Positions 42,069 through 51,577 of a stretch of DNA of 64,000 bases are shown here, in pieces. The stretch is from Streptomyces xanthophaeus (GTDB lineage Bacteria > Actinomycetota > Actinomycetes > Streptomycetales > Streptomycetaceae). Position 1 is the stretch's first letter. Each line of letters starts with the position of its first letter. Below the pieces are notes generated by a model. That model did not search any database. It worked only from the letters and a program-made list of their open reading frames with translations, and had not been told where the DNA came from. The DNA lies in NCBI RefSeq assembly GCF_000725805.1, contig NZ_KL647132.1, positions 62,001 to 126,000 of the forward strand. The letters are read 5' to 3'. The position numbers and the translations under genes were made by a program.

Positions 42069-42388
42069 CAGTGGGCCCCCCCGAGGTTCAGCAGGACCAC
42101 CCCGCCGATCACCAGCGCGATCCCGGCGATCTTCGCCGCGGTGGCCTGCTCGCCCAGGAACACCATGCCGATGGCGGCGATCGCGGCCGTGCCGACCCCG
42201 GCCCAGATCGCGTACGCCGTACCGACCGACATCGACTTGAGCGTCTGCGCGAGCAGGGTGAAGGCGATGACGTACCCGAGCAGGGTGCCCAGCGAGGGCC
42301 AGAGCTTCGTGAAGCCGTCGCTGTACTTCATGGCGGTGGTCCCGGCGACCTCGGCGACGATGGCCGCGGCGAGCAGTACGTAAGGCAT
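42068..42388 (-). CDS. small multidrug resistance (SMR/EmrE-like) efflux protein
   Basis: A 106-residue protein with four membrane helices. The SMR signature is clear: 'MPYVLLAAAIVAEVAGTTAMKYSDGF' with the essential membrane Glu13, 'LLAQTLKSMSVGTAYAIWAGVG' and 'GEQATAAKIAGIALVIGGVVLLNL'. SMR dimers export cationic compounds with protons. It is the first gene of a two-gene operon with TetR. The ATG at 42388 sits within a palindrome, so translation may start with little or no leader. Confidence 0.94.
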   Translation of the reverse strand: MPYVLLAAAIVAEVAGTTAMKYSDGFTKLWPSLGTLLGYVIAFTLLAQTLKSMSVGTAYAIWAGVGTAAIAAIGMVFLGEQATAAKIAGIALVIGGVVLLNLGGAH

Positions 42389-42428
42389 GTGTACGAGGGT
42401 ACACATCGTTGCGTACGGCCGTACACAT
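42387..42428. promoter_or_regulatory. paired palindromes, probable TetR operators
   Basis: ATGTGTAC and GTACACAT form 8-base arms around GAGG at 42387-42406. A second near-palindrome lies at 42411-42426, with a perfect 12-base core GTACGGCCGTAC at 42413-42424. They overlap the SMR start, a usual place for an auto-regulatory TetR site. Confidence 0.7.
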
Positions 42429-42558
42429 CGAAGCAGGGCCGCCGCCGAGCCGCCGTCGTACCGTGCCTCCGGCCGAAGGAGGGCCCGCACGACCCGGGAC
42501 TCCTGCGCCCCGCCCGGTTACGGTGTCCGCCTCGGCCGAGGGGACAGGGGGCCCGGAC

Positions 42559-43440
42559 ATGGCGCAGCCACGCACGGGCAGCTGCGACGGCCCGGACCTG
42601 CCCCGGCCGGGAGCGGCCCCGTACCCGCCCGGGGCCGGCCCCGCCCCGCATCCGCTGCGGCCCGGGCCGGTGCCGCTGCGCCCGCTGGGTCCCGGCGAGA
42701 TCCTCGGCGGCGCCCTGAGCTGCCTCGGCCGCCACGGCGGGCACCTGCTCGGCGCCCTGCTGCTCGGGCTGCTCGGCTGCCTGCCGGTCACCGCCGCGCT
42801 CGCCGCGCTCGCGGCCCCGGTGCTCGCCGCAGGAGGCCGCAACCCGGTCCCCGTGCTCGTCCCGGCCGTGGCCGCCCTGTTCCTGCTGTCCGCCTGTGCG
42901 CTGGTCACCGCCCTGGCCGCGGCCCTGCTCCGGCCCTCGGTGCTCGGCCGGCCGGTGACGGCGCCCGGTCTGCTGCGGGCGGCCGCGGCCCGCGCCCCGG
43001 CGGTGCTCGGCGCCCAGCTGCTGGTCCTGGCGGCGGTCGCCGCCCCGCCCGCGGCATGCCTCGCCGCGGGCCTGCCGCCACCGGCGCCGCTGCTGCTCGC
43101 CCCGGTGTCCCTCTGGCTCGGGGTGCTGCTGTCCCTGGCGCCCACGGCCGCCGGGTACGAGGGGCTCGGCCCCGCGGCGGCCCTGCGGCGTTCGGCCGTC
43201 CTGGTCCGCGGCTCCTGGTGGCGGACCCTGGGGGTCGCGGCCCCGGGCTGGGTGCTCGCGCCCGGGGCCGCGTACGCCGCCGCGCTCCTGTGGGGCCCGC
43301 CCGGCGCGCTGCTGGGGGCCGCTCTGCTCCTGGCCTTCCCCCCGCTGGTGTCCGGGCTGCTGTACCTGGACCGCAGGCTGCGCCACGAGCACCCCGGCGA
43401 GGTGCTCGCGGCGCCGCGGGCGGGCGTCAGCGCAGGGTGA
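42559..43440 (+). CDS. polytopic membrane protein, DUF7847-like
   Basis: A 293-residue protein with a Pro-rich N-terminus (residues 1-40) and five or more helices. The motif 'PLRPLGPGEILGGALSCLGRHGG' near 42 followed by Leu/Ala-rich helices resembles membrane proteins of the glycerophosphodiesterase-associated domain, a resemblance I cannot confirm. 'ALRRSAVLVRGSWWRTLGV' recalls the same group. The function is unknown. Its stop overlaps the convergent 43427 gene by 14 bases. Confidence 0.75.
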   Translation: MAQPRTGSCDGPDLPRPGAAPYPPGAGPAPHPLRPGPVPLRPLGPGEILGGALSCLGRHGGHLLGALLLGLLGCLPVTAALAALAAPVLAAGGRNPVPVLVPAVAALFLLSACALVTALAAALLRPSVLGRPVTAPGLLRAAAARAPAVLGAQLLVLAAVAAPPAACLAAGLPPPAPLLLAPVSLWLGVLLSLAPTAAGYEGLGPAAALRRSAVLVRGSWWRTLGVAAPGWVLAPGAAYAAALLWGPPGALLGAALLLAFPPLVSGLLYLDRRLRHEHPGEVLAAPRAGVSAG

Positions 43441-44833
43441 ACCAGGCCGCGCGGGCCTTCTTCCACTCCGGGTGGCCGAGGTCCTTGGCCTCCTTGCCGT
43501 CGCCGTACAGGTCGGCGGCGCCGCTGTCGGTGATCAGCTGGACGCGCGCGCCGGGGACCCGCAGGTCGGGCACGTTCACCAGGGCCTCCCAGCCGCCGGG
43601 GTCGGTGGTGGGCAGGTCCGCCCGCTTCTTCGGGGCGTGCCCGGGGATCCCGTCCCACTGGTAGAGGGCGTACGGGTCGGAGTTGTCGTCGGCGGCGTAG
43701 GAGCCCGCCAGGATCAGGTACTGGCCGGCGGCGTTCTTGCGGAGGTCGCGGACGGCGAGCCCGCCCAGGTCCATCTCCACCGGCTCGCCGAACACCGCCC
43801 GGGCCCCCGTCGCGACGACCTGGTCCAGATTGACGACCGGTACGAGCAGGGCCTTTCCGCCGGGCACCACGGGCGCCAGCGGGGCACGGAAGCCCAGGTA
43901 GGCGGTGGTCGTGGAGCCGGGCGCGAATTCCAGGCCCTCCACGTTGAACCCGTCGATCTGCTTCGGCGTCTGCCCGGCCGCGGTCCCGGCCGCGAAGCCG
44001 TAGCGGTTGCCGTGCGCGGTGTCCCAGGCGATCAGGTCCTCGCGCAGGCCCTTGTAGGCGCTGCCGAAGACGATCTCGGTGGCGGCCCCGGAGCCGGTGA
44101 TCCGCGTGGTGAAGACGGTGTTCCGCTCGGCCTTGTACTTGCCGTCCTTGTTGTTGCCCAGCGAGCCCGTCCAGTAGACGGTGTCCCCCACCCGGGCGGC
44201 GGCCTCGATGTCGGCCTCCTTCTTCCAGCCGAGCGCGGGGCCCAGGTCCCAGGTCCTGACCGGTGCGCCGGAGCGGGCGCGGTCGTACAGGCGCAGCACG
44301 TTGGACTCGTCGTCGGCCACCAGCACGTGACCGCCGCCCACGTCGACGGCGGCCGAGGCGTCCGCGGAGCCGGTGAGGTAGCGGGTGGTGGGTGCGCCGG
44401 AAACCCGCGCCGAGGCGGCGTAGGAGAGGGTGGCCGTGGCCTTGCGGCCGCCGCGGCCCGTCACTTCGAGGGTCAGGTCGGTGTAGCCCTGGCTGCGGGG
44501 CCGCACCGTCAGGACGCGCTCGCCCGTCCGGTTCCGCTCCTGCCGTACGTCGCCCGCGTCCGCCACCGCGGGGTTGCTGGAGGACACCACCCGCAGCCTC
44601 AGGAAGCCCGCCGGGATCCCGGCCTGCTCCACGTCCACCGTCACGGCGGGGTCGCCGTACGCGCCCACCGCGCCGCTCAGGTGCGTGGCGGAGAGCGAGA
44701 TCGTCGGGTCGGCGTACCCGGCGGTGCGCCCGGCGGCGTACGCGGGCGGGAGCGCCCCGGCGAGGAGCAGGGCCGCGGCTCCTGCGACGCCCGCGGCGCC
44801 CAGGCGGCGACCCGGTGAAAGGCGAACGGTCAC
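43427..44833 (-). CDS. secreted protein of unknown function, esterase-like or propeller fold
   Basis: A 468-residue exported protein: signal peptide (residues 1-31, ending A-Y-A-A), then an Ig-like region ('ISLSATHLSGAVGAYGDPAVTVDVEQ') and a beta-rich domain with 'HVLVADDESNVLRLYDRA', 'DIEAAARVGDTVYWTGSLGNN' and 'GFNVEGLEFAPGSTTTAYLGFRAPL'. The last resembles DUF3616-like propellers. GTG 44833 is chosen because GAGAGGA lies 7 bases upstream; a longer frame has no ribosome site. Confidence 0.8.
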   Translation of the reverse strand: MTVRLSPGRRLGAAGVAGAAALLLAGALPPAYAAGRTAGYADPTISLSATHLSGAVGAYGDPAVTVDVEQAGIPAGFLRLRVVSSSNPAVADAGDVRQERNRTGERVLTVRPRSQGYTDLTLEVTGRGGRKATATLSYAASARVSGAPTTRYLTGSADASAAVDVGGGHVLVADDESNVLRLYDRARSGAPVRTWDLGPALGWKKEADIEAAARVGDTVYWTGSLGNNKDGKYKAERNTVFTTRITGSGAATEIVFGSAYKGLREDLIAWDTAHGNRYGFAAGTAAGQTPKQIDGFNVEGLEFAPGSTTTAYLGFRAPLAPVVPGGKALLVPVVNLDQVVATGARAVFGEPVEMDLGGLAVRDLRKNAAGQYLILAGSYAADDNSDPYALYQWDGIPGHAPKKRADLPTTDPGGWEALVNVPDLRVPGARVQLITDSGAADLYGDGKEAKDLGHPEWKKARAAWFTLR

Positions 44834-44937
44834 GGATGGTCCTCTCGTGTGCTGCGTCACGGCGTGACGGCCGTCGAGAAGATTCGGCCACCGCGGCCAA
44901 CACCCGGTGCACACCATCCGTCCGCCCGGAGAACAGG

Positions 44938-44971
44938 GAGGGCCCCCGGCACGACCGTGCCGGGGGCCCTC
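44938..44971 (-). terminator. strong hairpin ending the suf operon
   Basis: A perfect 15-base stem (44938-44952 with 44957-44971) around a 4-base loop lies 16 bases past the stop of the last suf gene. It can end leftward suf transcription. Confidence 0.88.
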
Positions 44972-44986
44972 ACCTGCGGGCGTCGA

Positions 44987-45331
44987 TCAGACGTTGAAGC
45001 CGAGCGCGCGCAGTTGCTCACGGCCGTCGTCCGTGATCTTGTCCGGGCCCCACGGGGGCATCCAGACCCAGTTGATGCGGAGTTCGTTGACGATGCCGTC
45101 CGTCGCCGACTTCGCCTGGTCCTCGATGACGTCCGTCAGCGGGCAGGCCGCCGAGGTCAGCGTCATGTCGAGGGTCGCGATGTTCGCGTCGTCGATGTGG
45201 ATGCCGTAGATCAGGCCCAGGTTGACGACATCGATGCCCAGCTCGGGGTCGACCACGTCGTAGAGGGCCTCGCGGACCTCCTCCTCGGTGGCCGGCTTGA
45301 TCGACGCCTCGGGCGTCGCGTTCTCGGTCAT
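44987..45331 (-). CDS. sufT: SufT/DUF59 metal-sulfur cluster assembly factor
   Basis: A 114-residue protein of the MIP18/DUF59 family: 'EEEVREALYDVVDPELGIDVVNLGLIYGI' and 'MTLTSAACPLTDVI', with the conserved Cys. These proteins help to deliver or mature Fe-S clusters. Its ATG overlaps the stop of sufU (ATGA). It is the last gene of the suf operon. An Asp-rich C-terminal 'WVWMPPWGPDKITDDGREQL' is normal for the family. Confidence 0.94.
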   Translation of the reverse strand: MTENATPEASIKPATEEEVREALYDVVDPELGIDVVNLGLIYGIHIDDANIATLDMTLTSAACPLTDVIEDQAKSATDGIVNELRINWVWMPPWGPDKITDDGREQLRALGFNV

Positions 45332-45789
45332 GCCGTCTTCCTCTCCGCGTCGCCCAGTGCCTGGGCGGTCGCGTCCTTCCACGCCATCCAGCTCAGCAGA
45401 GCACACTTCACGCGCGCGGGATACTTGGAGACACCGGCGAACGCGATCGCGTCCTCCAGCACCTCCTCCATCGCCTCGTCGGGCTCGACCTTGCCCTTGG
45501 ACTGCATCAGCTCCAGGAACACGCTCTGGATCTTCTGCGCCTCGGCGAGTTCCTTGCCCACGAGCAGCTCGTTCAGTACGGACGCGCTGGCCTGGCTGAT
45601 CGAGCAGCCCTGGCCCTCGTACGAGACGTCGGTCAGCGTCTCGCCGTCGTACTTCACGCGCAGCGTGATCTCGTCACCGCACGTCGGATTGACGTGGTGC
45701 ACCTCGGCGTCGCCGTCGCGCAGGCCACGCCCATGCGGGTGCTTGTAGTGGTCCAGGATCAGTTCCTGGTACATCGAATCCAGCTTCAC
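45328..45789 (-). CDS. sufU: SufU iron-sulfur assembly protein (zinc-dependent sulfurtransferase type)
   Basis: A 153-residue IscU-like protein with the SufU signature: 'DHYKHPHGRG', 'PTCGDEITLRV', 'GQGCSISQASASVLNE' and 'ARVKCALLSWMAWK'. The three Cys plus Asp form the zinc site. In Gram-positive bacteria SufU accepts sulfur from SufS and passes it to SufBCD. It starts at GTG 45789, 16 bases after sufS. Length is normal. Confidence 0.94.
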   Translation of the reverse strand: MKLDSMYQELILDHYKHPHGRGLRDGDAEVHHVNPTCGDEITLRVKYDGETLTDVSYEGQGCSISQASASVLNELLVGKELAEAQKIQSVFLELMQSKGKVEPDEAMEEVLEDAIAFAGVSKYPARVKCALLSWMAWKDATAQALGDAERKTA

Positions 45790-45805
45790 TGCTTCGTCGC
45801 CCCCC

Positions 45806-47062
45806 TCAGCCGAAGAAGTTCCGTACGTGCTCCAGCCCGTCGACCAGGGCGTCGACCTCGGCCGGAGAGGAGTACAGGTAGAAAGACGCTCGCGTGGTCG
45901 CAGGAATTCCGTAGCGCAGGCAGACCGGGCGCGCGCAGTGGTGACCCACGCGTACGGCGATGCCCTGCTCGTCCAGCACCTGGCCCACGTCGTGCGGGTG
46001 GATGTCGCCCAGCACGAAGGAGATCGCGGCTCCGCGGTCCTCGGCCGTGGTGGGGCCGATGATCCGCAGGTCGGGCACCTCGGCGAGGCGCTTGATCGCG
46101 TACTCCGTGATCGCGTGCTCGTGCGCGGCGATCTTGTCCATGCCGATCGCGGTCAGGTAGTCCACGGCCGCACCGAGGCCGACGGCCTGGGCGATCGGGG
46201 GCGTACCGGCCTCGAACTTGTGGGGTGCCGGGGCGTAGGTCGAGGCGTGCATCGACACGGTCTCGATCATCTCGCCGCCACCGAGGAACGGAGGCAGGTC
46301 TTCCAGCAGCTCCTGGCGGCCCCAGAGGACGCCGATGCCGGTCGGGCCGCACATCTTGTGGCCGGTGAAGGCCACGAAGTCGGCGCCGAGCGCCTGCACG
46401 TCCAGCGGCATGTGCGGGGCGGCCTGGGAGGCGTCGATCAGCACGAGGGCGCCGACGTCCTGGGCGCGCCGCACGATCGCCTCGACCGGGTTGACCGTGC
46501 CCATGATGTTGGAGACCAGCGTGAAGGAGACGATCTTCGTCTTCTCCGTGATGACCTCTTCGATGTTGGACAGGTCGAGCCGGCCGTCGTCGGTCAGGCC
46601 GAACCACTTCAGCTTCGCGCCGGTGCGCTGCGCGAGCAGCTGCCACGGCACGATGTTGGAGTGGTGCTCCATCTCCGTGATGGCGATCTCGGTCTCGCGG
46701 TCGACCCGGTAGGGCTCGTCCGCCCAGCCGAGCATGTTCGCGACCAGGTTGAGCGACTCCGAGGCGTTCTTGGTGAAGATCACCTCGTCGCGGCTGGGCG
46801 CGTTGATGAAGGTGGCGACCTTGTCACGAGCGCCCTCGTACAGCGCCGTGGCCTCCTCGGCGAGCACGTGTACGCCGCGGTGCACATTCGCGTTGTGCCG
46901 CTCGTAGTACTCGTTCAGCGCGTCGAGCACCTGGCGCGGCTTCTGGGAGGTCGCCGCGTTGTCCAGGTAGACGATCTTCTTCCCGTCGTGGACCACACGA
47001 TCCAGCAGGGGGAAGTCCTTGCGGATCGCCTCGATGTCGAGGAGGCCGGGCAGCTGTGTCAC
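45806..47062 (-). CDS. sufS: cysteine desulfurase SufS
   Basis: A 418-residue class II cysteine desulfurase. PLP lysine is K236 in 'VAFTGHKMCGPTGIGVLW' and the persulfide Cys is C376 in 'RVGHHCARPVCLRYG'. 'VYLDNAATSQKPRQVLDAL' and 'HHSNIVPWQ' are typical. It supplies sulfur to SufU/SufBCD. It starts at GTG 47062, overlapping the sufC stop (GTGA). Confidence 0.97.
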   Translation of the reverse strand: MTQLPGLLDIEAIRKDFPLLDRVVHDGKKIVYLDNAATSQKPRQVLDALNEYYERHNANVHRGVHVLAEEATALYEGARDKVATFINAPSRDEVIFTKNASESLNLVANMLGWADEPYRVDRETEIAITEMEHHSNIVPWQLLAQRTGAKLKWFGLTDDGRLDLSNIEEVITEKTKIVSFTLVSNIMGTVNPVEAIVRRAQDVGALVLIDASQAAPHMPLDVQALGADFVAFTGHKMCGPTGIGVLWGRQELLEDLPPFLGGGEMIETVSMHASTYAPAPHKFEAGTPPIAQAVGLGAAVDYLTAIGMDKIAAHEHAITEYAIKRLAEVPDLRIIGPTTAEDRGAAISFVLGDIHPHDVGQVLDEQGIAVRVGHHCARPVCLRYGIPATTRASFYLYSSPAEVDALVDGLEHVRNFFG

Positions 47063-47823
47063 GCGGTCGCGCCACCCTTCACGTACTTGTCGTAACCCTC
47101 GGCCTCCAGCTGGTCGGCGAGCTCGGCGCCACCGGACTCGGCGATGCGGCCGTTCGCGAACACGTGCACGAAGTCGGGCTTGATGTAGCGGAGGATGCGC
47201 GTGTAGTGCGTGATCAGCAGGGTGCCGACCTCGCCGCCCTCACGGACCCGGTTGACGCCCTCGGAGACGACGCGCAGGGCGTCGACGTCCAGGCCGGAGT
47301 CGGTCTCGTCGAGGATCGCGATCTTCGGCTTGAGGAGCTCCAGCTGGAGGATCTCGTGGCGCTTCTTCTCACCGCCGGAGAAGCCCTCGTTGACGTTGCG
47401 CTCGGCGAAGGCCGGGTCCATCTGCAGCTGCTCCATCGCGGCCTTGACCTCCTTCACCCACGTGCGCAGCTTCGGCGCCTCGCCACGGATGGCGGTGGCC
47501 GAGGTGCGCAGGAAGTTGGAGACCGAGACGCCGGGGACCTCGACCGGGTACTGCATGGCGAGGAAGACGCCGGCGCGGGCGCGCTCGTCGACGGACATCT
47601 CGAGGACGTCCTCGCCGTCGAGGGTCACGGTGCCACCGGTGATGGTGTACTTCGGGTGACCGGCCAGGGAGTAGGCCAGGGTGGACTTGCCGGAGCCGTT
47701 CGGACCCATGATGGCGTGCGTCTCACCCTGCTTGACGGTGAGGTCGACGCCCTTGAGGATCTCGCGGGCGCCGTTCTCGGCCTCGACGGAGACGTGCAGG
47801 TCGTGGATTTCAAGCGTTGCCAT
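47059..47823 (-). CDS. sufC: Fe-S assembly ATPase SufC
   Basis: A 254-residue ABC-type ATPase of the SufBCD scaffold. Walker A 'GPNGSGKSTLAYSLAG', signature 'FSGGEKKRHEIL', Walker B 'IAILDETDSGLDVDALR' and H-loop 'LLITHYTRIL' are all intact. It starts at ATG 47823; a longer frame lacks a ribosome site. It sits between the Rieske ferredoxin gene and sufS in the operon. Confidence 0.97.
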   Translation of the reverse strand: MATLEIHDLHVSVEAENGAREILKGVDLTVKQGETHAIMGPNGSGKSTLAYSLAGHPKYTITGGTVTLDGEDVLEMSVDERARAGVFLAMQYPVEVPGVSVSNFLRTSATAIRGEAPKLRTWVKEVKAAMEQLQMDPAFAERNVNEGFSGGEKKRHEILQLELLKPKIAILDETDSGLDVDALRVVSEGVNRVREGGEVGTLLITHYTRILRYIKPDFVHVFANGRIAESGGAELADQLEAEGYDKYVKGGATA

Positions 47824-47830
47824 GGATACC

Positions 47831-48160
47831 TCAGGACTCCTGGGTGAGGGAGGCGCGTACGTCAACAAGGACGCTGCCCCCTTCGATCTTTACGGGGTAA
47901 ACGGGTACGGGGCGCGTCGCGGGCAGGCCGGACGGCTTGCCGGTGCGCAGGTCGAAGGCCGACCCGTGCAGCCAGCACTCGATCATGCAGTCCTCGACCT
48001 CGCCCTCCGAGAGGGAGACGTTCGCGTGCGAGCAGATGTCGTTGATCGCGAACACCTCCCCCTCGGTGGAGACGATGGACACCGGCGTGCCGTCCAGCTC
48101 CACCCGCTTGGGGGTGTCAGCCTCCAGCTCGCTCAGCGCACAGGCCTTGACGTAACTCAT
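47831..48160 (-). CDS. Rieske-type ferredoxin of the suf operon
   Basis: A 109-residue Rieske [2Fe-2S] protein with the ligands C-x-H in 'CSHANVSLSEGEVED' and C-x2-H in 'IECWLHGSAFDLRTG'. It is like the ferredoxin subunits of dioxygenases but has no oxygenase partner. Its ATG overlaps the sufD stop (ATGA), so it is made as part of the operon and may donate electrons or reducing power for cluster assembly; this is inference. Confidence 0.95.
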   Translation of the reverse strand: MSYVKACALSELEADTPKRVELDGTPVSIVSTEGEVFAINDICSHANVSLSEGEVEDCMIECWLHGSAFDLRTGKPSGLPATRPVPVYPVKIEGGSVLVDVRASLTQES

Positions 48161-49338
48161 CAGACGGAACCCTGGAGCTCGGTCTCGATCTTGGAGAGCA
48201 GACGCTCTTCGATGTCGTCGACACCGATCTGCTGGACGAGCTCGGCGAAGAAGCCGCGCACGACCAGACGGCGGGCCTCGTCGGCCGGGATGCCACGGGC
48301 CTGGAGGTAGAAGAGCTGCTCGTCGTCGAAGCGGCCGGTCGCGGAGGCGTGGCCGGCGCCGACGATCTCGCCGGTCTCGATCTCCAGGTTCGGCACCGAG
48401 TCGACCCGCGCGCCGTCCGTGAGGACGAGGTTGCGGTTCATCTCGTAGGTGTCGGTGCCCTCGGCGGTCTTCTCGATGAGCACGTCACCGATCCAGACGG
48501 CGTGGGCGTCCTGGCCCTGGAGCGCGCCCTTGTAGACCACGTGCGACTTGCAGTGCGGCGCCTTGTGGTCGACGAGGAGGCGGTGCTCCTGGTGCTGGCC
48601 GGCGTCGGTGAAGTACAGGCCGAGGAGCTCGGCCTCGCCGCCGGGGCCCGCGTAGGTCACGCGGGGGTGGAGGCGTACGAGGTCGCCGCCGAAGGTGACC
48701 ACGATCGACTTGAAGGTCGCGTCGCGGCCGACCAGCGCGTTGTGCTGGGAGACGTGGACGGCGGTGTCGTCCCAGTCCTGCACCGACACGACGGTGAGCT
48801 TGGCGCCGTCGCCGACGAGGAAGTCGACGTTGGCGGCGCGCACGCCGTCACCGGTGTGGTCGATGACGACGACGGCCTCGGCGAAGGCCTGGACGTCGAA
48901 GACGGTGTGGCCGAAGGTGGTGCCGCCCTCGCCGTGCAGCGAGACGCGCACGGGCTCGGTCAGGACGGCCTCCTTGGGCACGGTCACGACCGTGGCCTTG
49001 GCGAAGGACGTGAACGCCTGCGCGGCGACCCGGTCCACCGGGGTGCCGGCCTTGCCGATGCGCGCGTCGTCGCGCTCCACCGACTCGACGGTGACGCCCT
49101 CGGGCGCGTCGATCTGGGCCTTCATGGTGCCGTTGGCGACCGCGGTGCCGTCGTGCAGACCCTTGAGGCGGGCGAGCGGGGTGAACCGCCACTCCTCCTC
49201 GCGGCCGTGCGGGACGGGGAAGTCCGCCACGTCGAAGGACGGGGGCGCACTCATCCGGGTGGCGACGGTCGACTCGGCGGCCACCGCGATCGCGCCGGCG
49301 GTGGTGGAACCCGCCGGAATGTTCTGAGCCTCTGCCAT
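48160..49338 (-). CDS. sufD: Fe-S assembly protein SufD
   Basis: A 392-residue SufD protein of the SufBCD complex: a right-handed parallel beta-helix core and a helical C-terminus with 'LVIEKTAEGTDTYEMNRNLVLTDGARVDSVPNLEIE' and 'GHASATGRFDDEQLFYLQARGIPADEARRLVV'. The conserved His in 'GAGHAS' is present. It overlaps the Rieske gene. The start is ATG 49338. Confidence 0.96.
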   Translation of the reverse strand: MAEAQNIPAGSTTAGAIAVAAESTVATRMSAPPSFDVADFPVPHGREEEWRFTPLARLKGLHDGTAVANGTMKAQIDAPEGVTVESVERDDARIGKAGTPVDRVAAQAFTSFAKATVVTVPKEAVLTEPVRVSLHGEGGTTFGHTVFDVQAFAEAVVVIDHTGDGVRAANVDFLVGDGAKLTVVSVQDWDDTAVHVSQHNALVGRDATFKSIVVTFGGDLVRLHPRVTYAGPGGEAELLGLYFTDAGQHQEHRLLVDHKAPHCKSHVVYKGALQGQDAHAVWIGDVLIEKTAEGTDTYEMNRNLVLTDGARVDSVPNLEIETGEIVGAGHASATGRFDDEQLFYLQARGIPADEARRLVVRGFFAELVQQIGVDDIEERLLSKIETELQGSV

Positions 49339-49403
49339 GGCTGTCGTCTTGCTCTCTTCCTACGTCTAAGAATGTGCTGCGTGATGCCGGACGGTCGGGC
49401 CTA

Positions 49404-50819
49404 CTAGCCGACCGAACCTTCCATCTGCAGCTCGATCAGCCGGTTGAGCTCCAGCGCGTACTCCATCGGGAGCTCGCGCGCGATGGGCTCGACGAAGCCG
49501 CGCACGATCATCGCCATGGCCTCGAACTCGGTCAGGCCGCGGCTCATCAGGTAGAAGAGCTGGTCGTCCGAGACCTTGGAGACGGTCGCCTCGTGGCCCA
49601 TGGACACGTCGTCCTCGCGGACGTCCACGTAGGGGTACGTGTCCGAGCGGGAGATCGTGTCGACCAGGAGCGCGTCACACAGCACGTTGGACTTCGAGCC
49701 GTGCGCGCCCTCGCCGATCTCGACCAGACCGCGGTAGGAGGTGCGGCCGCCGCCTCGCGCCACCGACTTGGAGACGATGTTCGAGGAGGTGTACGGCGCC
49801 ATGTGGACCATCTTGGAGCCGGCGTCCTGGTGCTGGCCCTCGCCCGCGAAGGCGATGGAGAGGGTCTCGCCCTTGGCGTGCTCGCCCATCAGGTAGACGG
49901 CCGGGTACTTCATGGTGACCTTGGAACCGATGTTGCCGTCGATCCACTCCATGGTCGCGCCCTCGTACGCCACGGCGCGCTTGGTGACCAGGTTGTAGAC
50001 GTTGTTCGACCAGTTCTGGATGGTCGTGTAGCGGCAGCGGCCGCCCTTCTTCACGATGATCTCGACCACGGCGCTGTGCAGCGAGTCCGAGGAGTAGATC
50101 GGGGCGGTGCAGCCCTCGACGTAGTGGACGTAGGCGTCCTCGTCGACGATGATCAGCGTCCGCTCGAACTGGCCCATGTTCTCCGTGTTGATACGGAAGT
50201 AGGCCTGGAGCGGGATGTCGACCTTGACGCCCTTGGGGACGTAGATGAAGGAGCCGCCGGACCACACCGCGGTGTTCAGCGACGCGAACTTGTTGTCGCC
50301 GACCGGGATGACCGTGCCGAAGTACTCCTGGAAGAGCTCCGGGTGCTCCTTGAGCGCGGTGTCGGTGTCGAGGAAGATGACACCCTGCTCCTCCAGGTCC
50401 TCGCGGATCTGGTGGTAGACGACCTCGGACTCGTACTGGGCCGCGACACCGGCGACGAGGCGCTGCTTCTCCGCCTCCGGGATGCCGAGCTTGTCGTAGG
50501 TGTTCTTGATGTCCTCCGGCAGGTCCTCCCACGAAGCAGCCTGCTTCTCGGTGGAACGCACGAAGTACTTGATGTTGTCGAAGTCGATGCCCGAGAGGTC
50601 GGAACCCCAGTTGGGCATGGGCTTCTTGTCGAACAGCTTGAGGCCCTTGAGGCGGAGCTTCAGCATCCACTCCGGCTCGGACTTCTTCGACGAGATGTCG
50701 CGGACGACGTCCTCGGACAGGCCCCGCTTGGCAGCGGCGCCGGCCGCGTCGGAGTCGGCCCAGCCGTATTCGTAGGTGCCCAGGCCATCGAGCTCAGGGT
50801 GAGCAGTCTCCGTGGTCAT
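49404..50819 (-). CDS. sufB: Fe-S assembly protein SufB
   Basis: A 471-residue SufB protein, the main scaffold of the Fe-S cluster. Typical blocks: '[21 protein letters not shown]', '[34 protein letters not shown]', '[15 protein letters not shown]' and '[20 protein letters not shown]', with conserved Cys. It starts at ATG 50819, inside the sufR stop. 65 bases separate it from sufD. Confidence 0.97.
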   Translation of the reverse strand: MTTETAHPELDGLGTYEYGWADSDAAGAAAKRGLSEDVVRDISSKKSEPEWMLKLRLKGLKLFDKKPMPNWGSDLSGIDFDNIKYFVRSTEKQAASWEDLPEDIKNTYDKLGIPEAEKQRLVAGVAAQYESEVVYHQIREDLEEQGVIFLDTDTALKEHPELFQEYFGTVIPVGDNKFASLNTAVWSGGSFIYVPKGVKVDIPLQAYFRINTENMGQFERTLIIVDEDAYVHYVEGCTAPIYSSDSLHSAVVEIIVKKGGRCRYTTIQNWSNNVYNLVTKRAVAYEGATMEWIDGNIGSKVTMKYPAVYLMGEHAKGETLSIAFAGEGQHQDAGSKMVHMAPYTSSNIVSKSVARGGGRTSYRGLVEIGEGAHGSKSNVLCDALLVDTISRSDTYPYVDVREDDVSMGHEATVSKVSDDQLFYLMSRGLTEFEAMAMIVRGFVEPIARELPMEYALELNRLIELQMEGSVG

Positions 50820-51577
50820 GCGGGGTTCCTCCCGGCCGTACTTGCAGATACTGATGTGTCGGTCTGTGTGGCGCTCGCGCTTCGCGGAATGAACGTCGTG
50901 CACACCCCGTCGCCGTGGGCGATCGTGGCGAGGCGCTGCACATGCGTCCCGAGCAGACGGGAGAAGACCTCGGTCTCCGCCTCGCAGAGCTGCGGGAACT
51001 GCTCGGCCACGTGAGCGACCGGACAGTGGTGCTGACAGAGCTGTTCACCGCTGTGCGGACCGGGAGCGCTCTTCGCCGTAGCAGCGTACCCGTCCACGGT
51101 CAATGCCCTGGCGAGGGCCTCCGCGCGGCCTTCCGGGGGCGCCGCTTCCACGGCTGCCCGGTAGCCCTCGGCCTGCGTTTCCATCCTCGCCCGGGCGAAG
51201 GCGGCGACGGCCGCCTCGCCCCGCTCCCCGCCGCCGACGGACTGCGCGATCCAGCGCAGGGCGTCCGCGGCCAGGGTGTCGTAGGACTGGTCGAAGGCGT
51301 CGCGGCCGCAGTCGGTGAGCTCGAACACCTTGGCGGGCCGGCCCCGGGTGCGCGTGCCGTACACGCGCTGCTCACGGGATGCGACCACGTCGTCGGTGAC
51401 GAGCGTGTCGAGGTGGCGGCGGACGGCGGCCTGGGTGAGGCCGAGACGCGCGGCGAGGTCGGCGACGGTGGACGGACCGTGGTCCAGGATCGACCGCGCG
51501 ACCCGGTTGCGGGTTGACCGCTCCCCGGTCGCGAGCTCCCCCTGGGGGGTCTCGGTCTGCCGTTCGCCGTATTTCAC
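50816..51577 (-). CDS. sufR: Fe-S cluster-sensing repressor SufR
   Basis: A 253-residue winged-helix regulator, ArsR/DeoR-like at the N-terminus ('[31 protein letters not shown]'), with cysteines near the C-terminus in '[19 protein letters not shown]' that would bind a cluster. It is the first suf gene, starting at GTG 51577; overlap with sufB shows coupling. SufR-type proteins repress suf genes when clusters are plentiful. The operator at 51577-51590 lies on its start codon. Confidence 0.94.
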   Translation of the reverse strand: MKYGERQTETPQGELATGERSTRNRVARSILDHGPSTVADLAARLGLTQAAVRRHLDTLVTDDVVASREQRVYGTRTRGRPAKVFELTDCGRDAFDQSYDTLAADALRWIAQSVGGGERGEAAVAAFARARMETQAEGYRAAVEAAPPEGRAEALARALTVDGYAATAKSAPGPHSGEQLCQHHCPVAHVAEQFPQLCEAETEVFSRLLGTHVQRLATIAHGDGVCTTFIPRSASATQTDTSVSASTAGRNPA

